Below are positions 32,531-44,410 of a stretch of 64,000 nucleotides of DNA, in pieces (positions within the stretch are counted from its first letter, which is position 1; each line of letters opens with the position of its first letter). Location: positions 73,281,836 to 73,345,835 of the forward strand of contig CM061063.1 of NCBI GenBank assembly GCA_030762895.1, written 5' to 3'. The translations under genes were made by a program, and so were the position numbers. The DNA comes from Sophora flavescens. Its lineage: Eukaryota > Streptophyta > Magnoliopsida > Fabales > Fabaceae. The notes below the pieces were generated by a model, which saw nothing but the letters and a program-made list of their open reading frames with translations, did no database searches and was not told the origin of the DNA.

Positions 32531-35500
32531 TTCTGGTTGCTTTCGGAAAAGTGATTTATTTTAGGCCAGAAAACTTGGGAGTGAAAAATTTTCTTCTGCA
32601 GAAAACTCTAAGAAACCAAGATACACACATTAACACAGTAAATTCTATTCATAACAAGGTCACCATGACATACCATTCTTCTCAAAAGTTTCAATTTTCA
32701 AAAGAGGAAAATTAAAACAAGGACTAAACTATATCACCACATTCACTGACCTTTTAAAACATACAACCCAAAGGAAATTCTAAGATGGTCGCTCTACAAG
32801 ACACTCACTGATAAGACCTCGTGATCATCCTTATGACCACAACTCTTCCCGCAATCCAGATTTAAGTCTCCAAATGACTTAAGGAACTCTTCTGCAAAAT
32901 CTGCACCCGTGTACCAAGTTACAACAACAAGATAGAAGAACATGTATATGCAAGGGTGAGTTCCAATATATGGATTTTAAAACGATAACCCTATGCACAA
33001 CACACAAATAACATTTAACATGTATATTCAACAGTAAACATTCTATTTACCAAAGGGTTTCATACCCGACAATCTACGGTGTTTTAAAAACCATGACACT
33101 TCAATATTCATCAACTAACTTTTGTACCTAATCTCCGGAGCTTCCAACACTAAATAAATGAACTGATCAGGCTCTCATTGCCAAATAAGGCAGAATATAA
33201 ACATTGCCAGATAAGGCAAGTTTCAAATGATTTGTCCTGTCAAGGTTCCGATTTCCAACTATTTAAGTAAATAACTCGGTAGGATACAAGTTCCAACCAT
33301 CATTGTAAGTAGTTCATAAGATCATCCAATGATAATTGTAATTAACTCGGCCTATAAAATATGACTAATATCCGAGTTCCCGAAATAGTCGTAAATAGCC
33401 CGGCCTTCCCTAGACCCCCCGTTCATTTCATCGGAAGGTGAAATGTATCCAATAACATGGATACCTACCAAGGTACCATGCATAAAACCTTTAGGCACAT
33501 TTGCCACAGTAAAATGCAAAATGCATGTAAAACATTTAAGTTTAACAAACTTTCCAATCAAACAGACTCCAAGTCAAAAATGTACAAATTACAAAATCTA
33601 GACCGATGTACCAGATTTAGATTCGTACATTTTAGCGCATAAAAATCAAAATCACTTTTTATAGGACATCTAGTCCATACTTCACCTTTCGGACACCTGT
33701 CCCATATCATAGAACACTAGATCCCGATGTCTCGGTAGCTAGGTTCGTTTTTCAATCTAAAATCATTTTTGCGTTGAAAATTCGTTTTATAAAATCATCA
33801 AAATCACTTAAAATTCATTTTATTTCAAAAATCAATATTTTGAGCCTAAAAACATTGTTGTGACACAATTTCTCTGTTTTAACTAATATTACCATTTTTA
33901 ATAATATTTCTGTAAATATTGTCGGAATTGACCGACGTTTGACATTTTAAAAACGTTTTTAAGTCCAAATATGACTTTTCTAGATAAAATAATTTTTCCA
34001 ACATCGTAATAAAATTATTTTCAAAACTTCAATATTCATCAACTAACTTTTGTACCTAATCTCCGGAGCTTCCAACACTAAATAAATGAACTGATCAGGC
34101 TCTCATTGCCAAATAAAAGGAGAATATAAACATTGCCAGATAAGGCAAGTTTCAAATGATTTGTCCTGTCAAGGTTCCGATTTCCAACTATTTAAGTAAA
34201 TAACTCGGTAGGATACAAGTTCCAACCATCATTGTAAGTAGTTCATAAGATCATCCAATGATAATTGTAATTAACTCGGCCTATAAAATATGACTAATAT
34301 CCGAGTTCCCGAAATAGTCGTAAATAGCCCGCCTTCCCTAGACCCCCCGTTCATTTCATCGGAAGGTGAAATGTATCCAATAACATGGATACCTACCAAG
34401 GTACCATGCATAAAACCTTTAGGCACATTTGCCACAGTAAAATGCAAAATGCATGTAAAACATTTAAGTTTAACAAACTTTCCAATCAAACAGACTCCAA
34501 GTCAAAAATGTACAAATTACAAAATCTAGACCGATGTACCAGATTTAGATTCGTACATTTTAGCGCATAAAAATCAAAATCACTTTTTATAGGACATCTA
34601 GTCCATACTTCACCTTTCGGACACCTGTCCCATATCATAGAACACTAGATCCCGATGTCTCGGTAGCTAGGTTCGTTTTTCAATCTAAAATCCTTTTGCG
34701 TTGAAAATTCGTTTTATAAAATCATCAAAATCACTTAAAATTCATTTTATTTCAAAAATCAATATTTTGAGCCTAAAAACATTGTTGTGACACAATTTCT
34801 CTGTTTTAACTAATATTACCATTTTTAATAATATTTCTGTAAATATTGTCGGAATTGACCGACGTTTGACATTTTAAAAACGTTTTTAAGTCCAAATATG
34901 ACTTTTCTAGATAAAATAATTTTTCCAACATCGTAATAAAATTATTTTCGAAACTTCAATATTCATCAACTAACTTTTGTACCTAATCTCCGGAGCTTCC
35001 AACACTAAATAAATGAACTGATCAGGCTCTCATTGCCAAATAAGGCGAGAATATAAACATTGCCAGATAAGGCAAGTTTCAAATGATTTGTCCTGTCAAG
35101 GTTCCGATTTCCAACTATTTAAGTAAATAACTCGGTAGGATACAAGTTCCAACCATCATTGTAAGTAGTTCATAAGATCATCCAATGATAATTGTAATTA
35201 ACTTGGCCTATAAAATATGACTAATATCCGAGTTCCCGAAATAGTCGTAAATAGCCCGGCCTTCCCTAGACCCCCCGTTCATTTCATCGGAAGGTGAAAT
35301 GTATCCAATAACATGGATACCTACCAAGGTACCATGCATAAAACCTTTAGGCACATTTGCCACAGTAAAATGCAAAATGCATGTAAAACATTTAAGTTTA
35401 ACAAACTTTCCAATCAAACAGACTCCAAGTCAAAAATGTACAAATTACAAAATCTAGACCGATGTACCAGATTTAGATTCGTACATTTTAGCGCATAAAA

Positions 35501-37995
35501 ATCAAAATCACTTTTTATAGGACATCTAGTCCATACTTCACCTTTCGGACACCTGTCCCATATCATAGAACACTAGATCCCGATGTCTCGGTAGCTAGGT
35601 TCGTTTTTCAATCTAAAATCCTTTTGCGTTGAAAATTCGTTTTATAAAATCATCAAAATCACTTAAAATTTATTTTATTTCAAAAATCAATATTTTGAGC
35701 CTAAAAACATTGTTGTGACACAATTTCTCTGTTTTAACTAATATTACCATTTTTAATAATATTTCTGTAAATATTGTCGGAATTGACCGACGTTTGAAAT
35801 TTTAAAAACGTTTTTAAGTCCAAATATGACTTTTCTAGATAAAATAATTTTTCCAACATCGTAATAAAATTATTTTCGAAACTTATTTTCTTAAAATAAC
35901 ATTTTCTAATATTTAGAATTTTCTTACGTATAAACTAGCAGTGCAAAAATAATTTCACGGTTACGTCCTCACTATGACTCATAAAACACTCTTACACTGT
36001 TAAATCATTAAAATAATTTTATTTTCAACTTTTTCTCATTTTCAACCAACCAAAATACTTAAGTAATATTATATTACTATTTCTCATCAATTAAAACTCA
36101 TTATCCCGTAAAAAGTTGTTTAACACTTTTAACCTCATTATTAATTGAGCACTGACCACTATCAGGCTTTACAATCCACAAACCACATCAATAACTATCA
36201 TGTCAATAATATAGCATATAGCACAATTAATGACATGCAATAAACTATAATTACAATTAAATGCAGATAATCAAGTAATTAAAAGTAGATAATTTAAAAC
36301 CAGAGAAATATAATTACGTAAAACAATGCATACACCAAATAAAATATACAGACCACAAACTAATTGCATACAACTATCGGAAAAATCCCTTAGGTACTCC
36401 CCTTACCTCTTGAAGACTTTTCCTCTTTGAATCGAAATTCCGTTGAGCGTTCGATCTCCCCAAAACACGTACAAAATTCACACAACAATTTATCCTTCAA
36501 CAAAACACAACAAATAATTATCAATCAAATACTAAATACACCTATGCTCCTATATGATAGGTTCGGCTATGAGGTGTTTAATTGGCTAAAAATTTCTAAA
36601 AATCCTAAGCTCTTGTATTAGTGATCCTTGATAAATTAAAACCCTAAACCAATGATTAACTTAAAAAGGTTGAAATAAAATACTCCAACCCTTCAAAACC
36701 CTAGTTTCGGTCATGGCTAGAAAATTAGCTAGAGATCTCAAAATTTCACATACTCTTAGATCCATGACCTTAGAGTAGTGTAGAGTTAAGATAAATTATC
36801 ATAAGTTGAAAAATGAAACAAAATCTTTCAACTTCTCAAGAAAATAATTTCGGTCATGAGAAACAAAATGGCTTAGAGGTTTCTTTTTGATTCAATAATC
36901 ATGGATTCAATACATATATAAGTTATAAGATTGAATCAAGCAAGACTAGTTTTAAAAAAATGAACAAAGTCCTCCCCCACAATAAACTAGGGTTCGGCCT
37001 CATCAAGTTAAATGGGCAAGAAATGTTTGTTGAATGCATCCTCTTGGATCTTAAATATAGAGAGAATACTAAGATCACATAAATTGGTTTCACTTTAAAA
37101 GGATTTTTCTATGATTTTCTATGAATTTTCAAAGTTCTAGATCTAGGAATTGAAAAATATGATCAAGACTTCAAATCACAAAAATGAATGAAGAACATGA
37201 TGATGATTGAGTGAGAGGAGTATGGTATACCTCTTGGAATTGAAAAATAAGCTAAGAATCAAGTAGTTGCTTCACACTTTTTGGCTATGGAAACTTTGAG
37301 CTTTTTGAGAGAAAATGAGAGGAAGAAGATGAGGTGAAGCACAAATGAGTATGATGGCCTAAGGAAATGGGTTTGGGCCATGGGAAATGAGGGTAAAAGG
37401 GTCCAAGTCATAAAAATTTAAGGAAAGTGTAATCTCAATTAAGGCAATTTTGTGATTAAGTTAGGACTAAAGGACATTTTGGTAATTACCCTAAGGTAAT
37501 CATGAAAATTATGTGGTTGAGGTTGAAGGAGAGGTATCTGATTTGTGTCCACAAATTGTTGGGTAAACTTGGCATTTCAATGAAAGTTCAAGGGTAAAAT
37601 GGTCCATGGGCAAAATGGTCTTTACACTAATTTGAAGAAATATCTAGATTTTTATTTAAATGTCATCATGACATTGGTGACTCATCCATATGACTCACCA
37701 CCCTAGGTGGCAAGAGGTCTTAGAATCCGATGTCGTGTTTGAGATATAAAATCTATTCATTTCGTTCTCAGGTCAAAATTAGGTTTTCTGATCAATAAAA
37801 TCTTATTGTCAGTTAAAACGCAGACTGGGTTCCGTCTGAATTTTAAACCCAAAATTTAACCGTATACTTATAAAAATATGTATGATATGAATATGACTTT
37901 GGTTTTTCCAAAATCATTTTCTAAGTTTCAGAAAATAATATAAACATTTATTTATATATATCGATCTTAGAAAGCAGAAAAATCGTCGTGTTACA
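32531..37995 (+). mobile_element. Long-LTR copy (5'-truncated), inserted in the EPRV polyprotein
   Basis: The sequence from CTGGTTGCTTTCGG to the final GTTACA aligns along its length with the solo LTR at 46,681-50,851. Shared landmarks include AACCAAGATAC, CTCTACAAGACA, GAGCACTGACCACTATCAGGC and the terminal GTTACA. The first ~65 bp of the LTR (starting TGTAACACCCC) are missing, so no TSD can be matched. It contains the triplicated 928-bp block. No gag-pol is present. The short frames inside are repeats of each other and not genes. Confidence 0.82.
33098..35880 (+). repeat. Three tandem copies of a 928-bp block
   Basis: Copies at 33,098-34,025, 34,026-34,952 and 34,953-35,880, each beginning ACTTCAATATTCATCAACTA. 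They differ by a handful of substitutions and 1-4-bp indels. The junction repeats ACTT and the sequence after the third copy reads ACTTATTTTC, so 4-bp microhomology may have seeded the duplication. The related copies at 46.7-50.9 kb and 62.5-64 kb (reverse) have this block once. Confidence 0.95.
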
Positions 37996-39485
37996 TAAAC
38001 AAACAGAGTTTAGCAAGCTGAAACGTGGTGAGTTAGTTAGAGAAATATGTTTAAAAATTCGCCATGTATTAATAAATTTAGAACCAAACATAAAAATCTC
38101 AGCTCATATAGAAGAACTTATAGATAAAGTATGTAGTGAAAATACTTTATATCCAAATATTAATAATAAAAATACTAAATTAGCCATATTAAAGTTAAAA
38201 GATCCAACAAAAGCAGTAAAATGTAAACATATGATTTACACAAAGCAAGATAGAGATGAATTTGCAATTGAAGAAATGTGTAAAAAGGGATTAATTAGAC
38301 CATCAAAAAGTAAGCACTCAACACCAGCATTTTATGTAGAAAATCATAATGAAATAAAAAGAGGAAAAAGAAGAAGGTGACTAATTATAAACAAATAAAC
38401 GATGCAATGGAAGGTGGTGCTTATTTTCTTCCACAAAAGGATTTAATTATTGAACGAATAAGAAATATAAAGTGGTTTAGCATTTTCGATTGCAAATCAG
38501 GATTTTATCAAATTAGATTATCTGAAGAATCTAAAGCACTAACAACATTTAGTTATCCTCAAGGTCAATGTGAATGGAATGTACTTCCAATGGGAATGAA
38601 GCAGTCTACAGGAATCTTTCAACGAAAAATGGATTCAATACTTAAAGATTTTAAAGATTTTTGTGTTATATATATTGATGATATCTTAGTCTTTACTAAA
38701 AAAGATTTAGATGATCATTTTAACAAAGTAGCATCTGTACTTAATAGATGTTTAGAGCAAGGAGTAGTTTTAAGCAAGAAAAAGACGATATTAGCTCAAA
38801 ATAAAATTAATTATTTAGGATTAGAAATTGAGAAAGGAAAAATAATAATGCAAAAACATGTGTTAGAAAAATTACGGAATCTTCCAACTAAATTAAAGGA
38901 TAAAAAGGAATTACAAAGAGTTTTTGGATTACTAACATATATTTCAAATAAAGGTTTTATAAAGGATCTTGTGGCAGAGAGGAAAGTGCTTCGGCAAAAA
39001 TTAAAGAAGGATTCTCTTTGGTCATGGACCAATGAAGATGAAGCAATTATTGAAAAAATGAAATTAATATGCCAGGATCATCCTGAGCTATATCATCCAT
39101 TAGATTATGATCTAATTATTATAGAAACTGATGCATCTAATGAATGTTGGGGACGAGTTATGAAAGCAAAGCCCCCAGGGCAAAAGAAAGAATTACTATG
39201 TCGATATGCATTTGGAACATTTTTAGATAGCGAAATTAATTATCCAACACACGAAAAAGAAACTCTAGCACTAATCTGAATGTTGGGAAAACATCGGATC
39301 TATGTACTAGATAAAGAATTTATTGTTAGAACTGATTCTACTTATGTTGCAGGTTTTAAGAATATTAATCATAAAGGAACTTATACACAAGGAAGATTAA
39401 TCAGATGACAAATGAAATTGTCTTAATATAATTATTCAATTTCTCATATTAAAGGATAAAAGAATGTACTTGCAGATATTTTATC
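37996..39485 (+). pseudogene. EPRV reverse transcriptase and RNase H
   Basis: Replicase of a caulimovirid. Reading from 37,996: RPSKSKHSTPAFYVENHNE (template-contact region), a TGA at 38,378-38,380, then a 300-codon open frame with FSIFDCKSGFYQIRLSEES, WNVLPMGMKQSTGIFQRKMD, the catalytic CVIYIDDILVFTKK (about 38,663-38,704), and NKINYLGLEIEKGKI. The RNase H follows with IIIETDASNECWGRVMKAK and NYPTHEKETLALI; after stops near 39,277, 39,405 and 39,425 it ends with a DILSREW block near 39,490. Most of the domain is intact in one frame. The YIDD active site and overall order (protease, RT, RNase H, then transactivator) fit Caulimoviridae rather than Ty3 elements, since no integrase follows. Confidence 0.93.
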
Positions 39486-39589
39486 CAGAGAATGGAGTGT
39501 GCACACGAGAATTACTAAGAATTCAATACCAACTCAAGAAGGCATTGGAAAAACAGAAAATAAAAGAAATAGAAAGAGCTAAAGCATTA

Positions 39590-40717
39590 CTAAAGAAGAA
39601 GATCAAAAAGAAACATGCAAATGGTATGTCTTCTTTAATGGACCAATGGCTGGAATATATGATGACTGGTACAAAGCAGCCCCTCATTGTCAAAACATAT
39701 CAGGGGTGCAACATCAATCATTTCCAACCAAAAAAGAAGCAGAAAAGGCTCTGAAGAATTATCAAGATGAAGAAAGGGCAAGAAAAGGTAAAGAAATTTA
39801 TCTTGGCCCAAGAACCTATTCAGAAACCACCAAATTAATAAAAACTGAAACAAAAACTCCAATGAAGATTATAGGGAGAGTTCCTTCCTCCTTAGATAAT
39901 TATCCAATAATTACTAGAAAGGATCATGAATTATTAGTCCAGTTTTCTGAAGAAAAATTCCATGAATATTTCAGAAAATTAGCTAATTGGAACGAAAAAG
40001 AAAGAACCAACTGTTTTTACATGGTTGATAGATGAATTTATGGACTCAATGCAATAGTTACTCCAGGAGCAACCCTTGCTCTAGCATTCAATATGTTTCA
40101 ATTTGGACTTATTGAGTGTCTTTAAAGCAAGAATCTTGAAGAAATTAATTTGTTCCCATATTATTTTAAGGAAGCAGTTCAGATGTTCAAGAAGAATATA
40201 GATGGTGATAGAACCATTTATTTAAAGTTCTATTCGGCTTATCCAGATTTTCAAACAAAACAACCAGCTAAGCATTTAGCGTTTATGGGGAATAAGTAAT
40301 AACAATTTCCCATTGATGGACAAAGCAAGAGGAGTCGAGTATGATGAAGGTGAAACGATAGTAATAATTGCAAGCCAATTGGCAAGCATCTATTCACAGT
40401 GTCAAGTAATTGGAAAGGAATCATGCATAAAAACCCTATACAAAGGACCAAATGCTTTGCTTCTAAGAAAAACAATTGGAAAAGTGATAAAAGAGAAAGA
40501 CTTAGCAATTCTGACAAATTTTGAATTTCCTTTCTATGCTTTGGAAGGACCCGCAATGAATTATAGGCCAGCTGTCCTAAGCCAACTATGTGCACAAATT
40601 AAAGACACAAGAAACCATAAATGTGAAAGATGCACCATAAAGCAAAACAAATCAGAAAGCACTAGCCACTGTCGGCAAGAAGATAAAGATTTTGATGATG
40701 CTATTATTGAAGAATGA
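39590..40717 (+). pseudogene. EPRV translational transactivator / viroplasmin (TAV, P6-like)
   Basis: In caulimoviruses this protein forms inclusion bodies and allows reinitiation on the polycistronic RNA. The N-terminal viroplasmin/RNase H1-type module is clear: FFNGPMAGIYDDWYKAAPH and HQSFPTKKEAEKALKNYQDE (about 39,627-39,770). The frame runs to a TGA at 40,033-40,035; homologous sequence (IVTPGATLALAFNMFQFG, YPDFQTKQPAKHLAFMG) continues through stops at 40,123 and 40,300, and a further 134-codon frame (40,313-40,717) ends in a zinc-type CERCTIK...CRQEDKDFDD tail. This gene separates the virus from badna-like genera, which lack it. Confidence 0.88.
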
Positions 40718-40826
40718 TGTAAGCGCTTACATCAAACAACGGAATAATTAAAACCTGATGTAAGCACTTACGTATTTGTCAGGGTACTTATGTAAATAGA
40801 CTATGTATCTTTAGGTTATAAATAAG
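40716..40826 (+). promoter_or_regulatory. Candidate pararetroviral pregenomic RNA promoter
   Basis: A perfect 18-bp palindrome GATGTAAGCGCTTACATC (40,716-40,733) overlaps the TAV stop codon. About 24 bp later comes the near-palindrome TGATGTAAGCACTTACGT (40,756-40,773), and TTATAAATAAG at 40,816-40,826 is a good TATA box. The arrangement (paired TGA(C/T)GTAA-type activation elements upstream of a TATA box, after the last ORF) matches the 35S-type promoters of caulimoviruses. Activity is inferred only. Confidence 0.7.
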
Positions 40827-40919
40827 TCCTCTTATGCTGAGGCAAATCAGAACTTGAATTTTCAATTCTCTATGTGTGTAAACCTCTCTACTGAGAGTAA
40901 GTATGCTACATCCTTGTGA

Positions 40920-40984
40920 TGTAAGTCGAATGCTTGAGAGTGCATTCAACCCCTCTTATGTAACATACTCAATTACTAAATAAA
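40920..40984 (+). terminator. Candidate polyadenylation region of the viral RNA
   Basis: AATAAA at 40,979-40,984 lies about 130 bp after the expected start site, giving the short terminal redundancy typical of pararetroviral RNA. A hairpin GAATGC...GCATTC lies just upstream (about 40,928-40,948). No clear tRNA-Met primer site (TGGTATCAGAGC) was found downstream; the leader may be decayed. Confidence 0.55.
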
Positions 40985-41151
40985 ATTACTTTTTCTAAAA
41001 CCCACCTGTCAAATTATTTAATCCAAAGCAATATCATTCGAATCAGATAATAACGGAAGCAGCAATGGGAAGAAGCGACTCATTTCAATTAAACAAAGGA
41101 TTAGGTATGATTACTAAGCCATATTTATTTAAAGTTATTTAAGTTGTTATA

Positions 41152-41720
41152 ATGACTGAAATAGAGAAAGCTGAAACTAGTGATATAGAGCATATACAAA
41201 TAACTGAAGAAGATGGAAACTATGAAGGAAATATTTTAATAAGTCCAAAGCTATTTCGAAAAATATTAAAAGGATGATCTAGATCTAGCAGAAAATGAAA
41301 ATATGATAAGTAAAAAAGAAAATTTTATGAATATAATGAAAATGTTTAATCAAAAGGAAAATATTATTTATTATGGTAAGATGATAAATGAAAAACCCAT
41401 AGATATACGGAAACTCGTGGTAATACAAGTATTCAGTTAATAAGTAAATAAAATATTTCATAATTAAAAAGGAATTATAAAAAAACCAAGAACATCGAAG
41501 AAAATTAGGATCTATTCATATAGGATCAGTACAGGTTCTAATCAAAACAACTTTTCAAGAAGGAATAAATTCACCTATTGAATTAGTTCTAAAAGATAAT
41601 AGAATAAATGATGCAATAGACAGAATACTAGAGTTAATAGAAGGTAATTTAGCCTATGTAAAATTAAAATTTGAAATCAGACCAAATATAGGAATTCCCC
41701 TAAGTACTCAGATTAGATCA
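41152..41720 (+). pseudogene. EPRV movement protein, N-terminal and central part
   Basis: 30K-superfamily cell-to-cell movement protein. The ATG at 41,152 opens an acidic N-terminus followed by YEGNILISPKLFRKIL; stops and shifts follow, and the frame is recovered at SVQVLIKTTFQEGINSPIEL, DRILELIEGNLAYVKLKFEI and RPNIGIPLSTQI, matching the conserved central region of caulimovirid movement proteins. It is cut at 41,720 by an inserted LTR and continues at 43,468. Confidence 0.78.
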
Positions 41721-42603
41721 TGTTGTTTTGGCTTCAACAACTCGTCGAGGGGGTTGAGTTTTCAAAAAATATTTCCCTCTTAAAACTTTTTCACAAAGCT
41801 TTATAAATCAGAGTTGCGGATTAGTGCCCTCAGGATCTTTCACAAAATCGATGAAGGGTTTTTACAAAATCTTGAATAGAAGGTGATGATGATAAGAAAG
41901 ATTAATTCAGAAAGATTCAGAATAGGTTCGGGTTTAATAACTCAGTAATAACAAAATACAGTTTATATAAATCAAGAACAGAAATTATATTTGAACTTTA
42001 AACATCAAAGTTGCAGGTTCTTGAACATAAACAGAAAGTAAGGAGTTTGAGTTTAGGGATACCACACAATCATATTTATCCTGGTTCAGTCACCTCCACT
42101 GTGACCTACATCCAGTCCCCACTCCACTTGTGGGATTTCACACACTACCACACAAGCTTTACCAGGTAGCTTGAAAAACCTTCACACCACAGAGCACTCA
42201 TTCACCTCGAGATACCACACTCTTGTGAAGAGCCTCAATGTTCAACCTTAGGGATACCTCACCCTAATCACTCAGAGAGACTCCCTCACATTTTACAATC
42301 GAAATGTAAAACAAAAGTTGATTCCTAACTCTCAATAGTCAGATAAACAAATTGAAGCACTTTGAGTATGAAATACTCTTTTCACAGCAAGCTCAATGAA
42401 GATGATGAATGATATGTGTATCGTTATAATTCTGTTGCTATTCGTTTATATTTGTTATATAAAAGTGTTCCTTTGATCCCTCTTTATATAGAAAACAAGT
42501 TATAGTCGTTGGTATTAATCAAAACAGATTTGGATCTGATTTAACAGAATTTGTTTTCTTGATTCTCGTTCTTGAAATAAGATTCTGATTGTTCTTGTAG
42601 AAT

Positions 42604-42726
42604 TCGCGTCCATCTTAAAAATAGCCGAGTCCATTTGGAAAAATAGTCGCGTCTATCTTAAAAAATAATCGCGCCCATCTTAAAAAATAGCTGCGTCCAT
42701 CTTGAAAAAATAGTTGCGTCCATTTA
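42604..42726 (+). repeat. Minisatellite, ~23-bp unit
   Basis: Six degenerate copies of TCGCGTCCATCTTAAAAAATAG in tandem. Confidence 0.85.
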
Positions 42727-42783
42727 CCACGTCAGCAGACGGGAGTACTAACACAAAGTAATTGGACGTGCTCCAACTAGTAG

Positions 42784-43104
42784 GCTAGCGCTTGTATTAC
42801 TTTAGTAGACGAGCGCTTGTATCACTTTAATGGATGAGCACTTCTGTCACTTTAGTAGATGTGAGCTTTTGTCACTTTAGTAGACGTGAGCTTCTGTCAC
42901 CTTAGTAGACGTGCGCTTCTGTCACTTTAGTAGATGTGCGCTTCTGTCACTTTATTGGACGCCCGCTTTTATCACTTGTGTTGGACGCTAGCTTTTATCA
43001 CTTTCTTGGACGCCAGCTTTTACTATTCCCAGTGTTGGACGAGCATATTATTCCAGTGTTGGACGAGCGCTTATATTATTACAGTGTTTGTCGAGCCCTT
43101 TTGA
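42784..43104 (+). repeat. Minisatellite, ~27-bp unit
   Basis: About twelve degenerate copies of a unit like TTTAGTAGACGTGCGCTTCTGTCAC, drifting toward TTGGACGCCAGCTTTTATCAC at the right end. The 78-codon frame across the right half is a product of the repeat. Confidence 0.85.
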
Positions 43105-43467
43105 AATCTTATTTCCAAAATCATTTTCATTTACGAAAACTTATTCCTTTTAATGCAGGTTATGAAAAATGATTTTCTTCATGCTTCTTTTTAATTGAGC
43201 TATTTGTGAATAAGAGATTTCATCTCTTACAGATCATCTAAGACTTAAATCTAATTTCTCCTTTAATCTCTTGTCTTGATGATTCCTTGATATTCGTCTT
43301 TGCTCTTTGATTCCTCCAAGTTCTTCCTTGAATATTCTCCTTTGATTGCTCACTGAACTTGTTGATCACTGCTTGATACCTGTCTTTACAATTTGACACT
43401 AAACACTTGCATACACATTAAGTTGTATTTGTCATATATCAAAATCTCTAAGTCATTGAGTTTAACA

Positions 43468-43850
43468 TATCATGCACTAACTCTTGAACATAAATTTCTA
43501 CGAGAAAACTTAATGAAACCAGGAGACAAAATATTTTCAATTGCTTAATGTGTAAACTATGCATTAACAAATTCACATCACGTCATTACTTTTAGAAATA
43601 ATGATCGAATAGATATTCCAAGATTATTTGAAGATATAGGAAAAATTTATCATCCAAAGAAAAATGAAATAACAGAATTAGCTTAATAAATAGTCCAAGA
43701 ATACTTGAGATCGAATTAATTCCAAGACCAATCATTCTTCCAGAACAAGAAAGAACTAATGAAGAAAATGATATTATTAAATTAACTAATCAAGTAAAAG
43801 ATTTATCTTTATATTCAACAAATAAAATATGAGTAAAACAGAAGAATTAA
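43468..43850 (+). pseudogene. EPRV movement protein, C-terminal part
   Basis: After a short degenerate stretch, ENLMKPGDKIFSIA and NYALTNSHHVITFRNNDR continue the 30K domain in two frames, followed by IPRLFEDIGKIYHPKKNEI. A TAA at 43,686-43,688 interrupts it, and the downstream IELIPRPIILPEQERTNEE with DIIKLTNQVKDLSLYST looks like the C-terminal tail of caulimovirid movement proteins. Confidence 0.72.
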
Positions 43851-44410
43851 AATGATTAATTAAAGAATTTATTCAAAGAAAGAAAAAACTAAATCAGATA
43901 TTAAAGATCTTCTTTGAGTCTTGAATTATTATCTTAAAAAGGATCTAGAAAACAGAGATAGAAAAATAATTGAAAAACAAATTATAAGAAAAGAAGATGA
44001 ATTAACTATATTAAAAATCAGTGAAAGAAAAATAAGGAAACATTTTAAAGAAGGGATTGAATATATAGAATCTATAAGAAATAAATGGTGACTTAAACCC
44101 TCGAGTTCCTCATCAAAACCAACTAATTATTTTAGAATAGAAGCTCCACCTTTCGAATATAGTGATAGTGATAGTGATTAAATTAAAAATGGATTTTGAT
44201 GAACAAACATATAAAGAAATAATAAGTGTGTCACAATTAAATCTTTCAGTTGATTGTAAACAAATTATAATAAAAACGATAAAAGAACAATATAAGCAGG
44301 AAGAACTTTACTTACATAACATAGATATAAATATTGAATTTGAATACTTAGAAGAAATGGAAGTTGTTGACGAACAAAGATATTCCAATGATGAATACTG
44401 GTGTTTTTAG
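43851..44410 (+). pseudogene. EPRV small ORFs and start of coat protein ORF
   Basis: Lys/Glu-rich, coiled-coil-like sequence with many stops (about 43,851-44,095) could be the virion-associated protein; it ends near a Ser/Asp tail (FEYSDSDSD, stop at 44,180). A following frame (ATG at 44,162 or 44,189, ending 44,410) gives an acidic peptide ending DEQRYSNDEYWCF, as expected for a coat protein N-terminus. Viral similarity stops at about 44,410. Because the integrant begins at 10.65 kb in the coat protein as well, the copy is circularly permuted. Individual names are inferred from order. Confidence 0.5.

Larger units (their letters stand above)
41721..43467 (+). mobile_element. Probable solo LTR inserted in the EPRV movement protein
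   Basis: 1747 bp of non-viral DNA, starting TGTTGTTTTGG and ending TTTAACA, flanked by a 4-of-5 match, GATCA (41,716-41,720) and TATCA (43,468-43,472). Viral movement protein coding stands on both sides. It holds TTTATATAG near 42,483 as possible TATA and two minisatellites. Without a partner LTR or pol, family assignment is not possible; borders rest on TG...CA and the imperfect duplication. Confidence 0.6.

Noticed and set aside
33352..35498. Frames repeated three times (69-72 codons minus, 61 codons plus) that look like a conserved small gene family
   Set aside because: They sit in near-identical 928-bp tandem copies of a non-coding LTR; identity reflects recent amplification, not selection.
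40985..41150. tRNA-Met primer site of the EPRV
   Set aside because: I looked for TGGTATCAGAGC; only weak partial resemblance (CAATATCATTCG) was seen, not enough to call.
42784..43104. CRISPR-like array (regular ~27-bp repeats)
   Set aside because: Units are contiguous with no unique spacers and drift gradually; it is a minisatellite in plant DNA.
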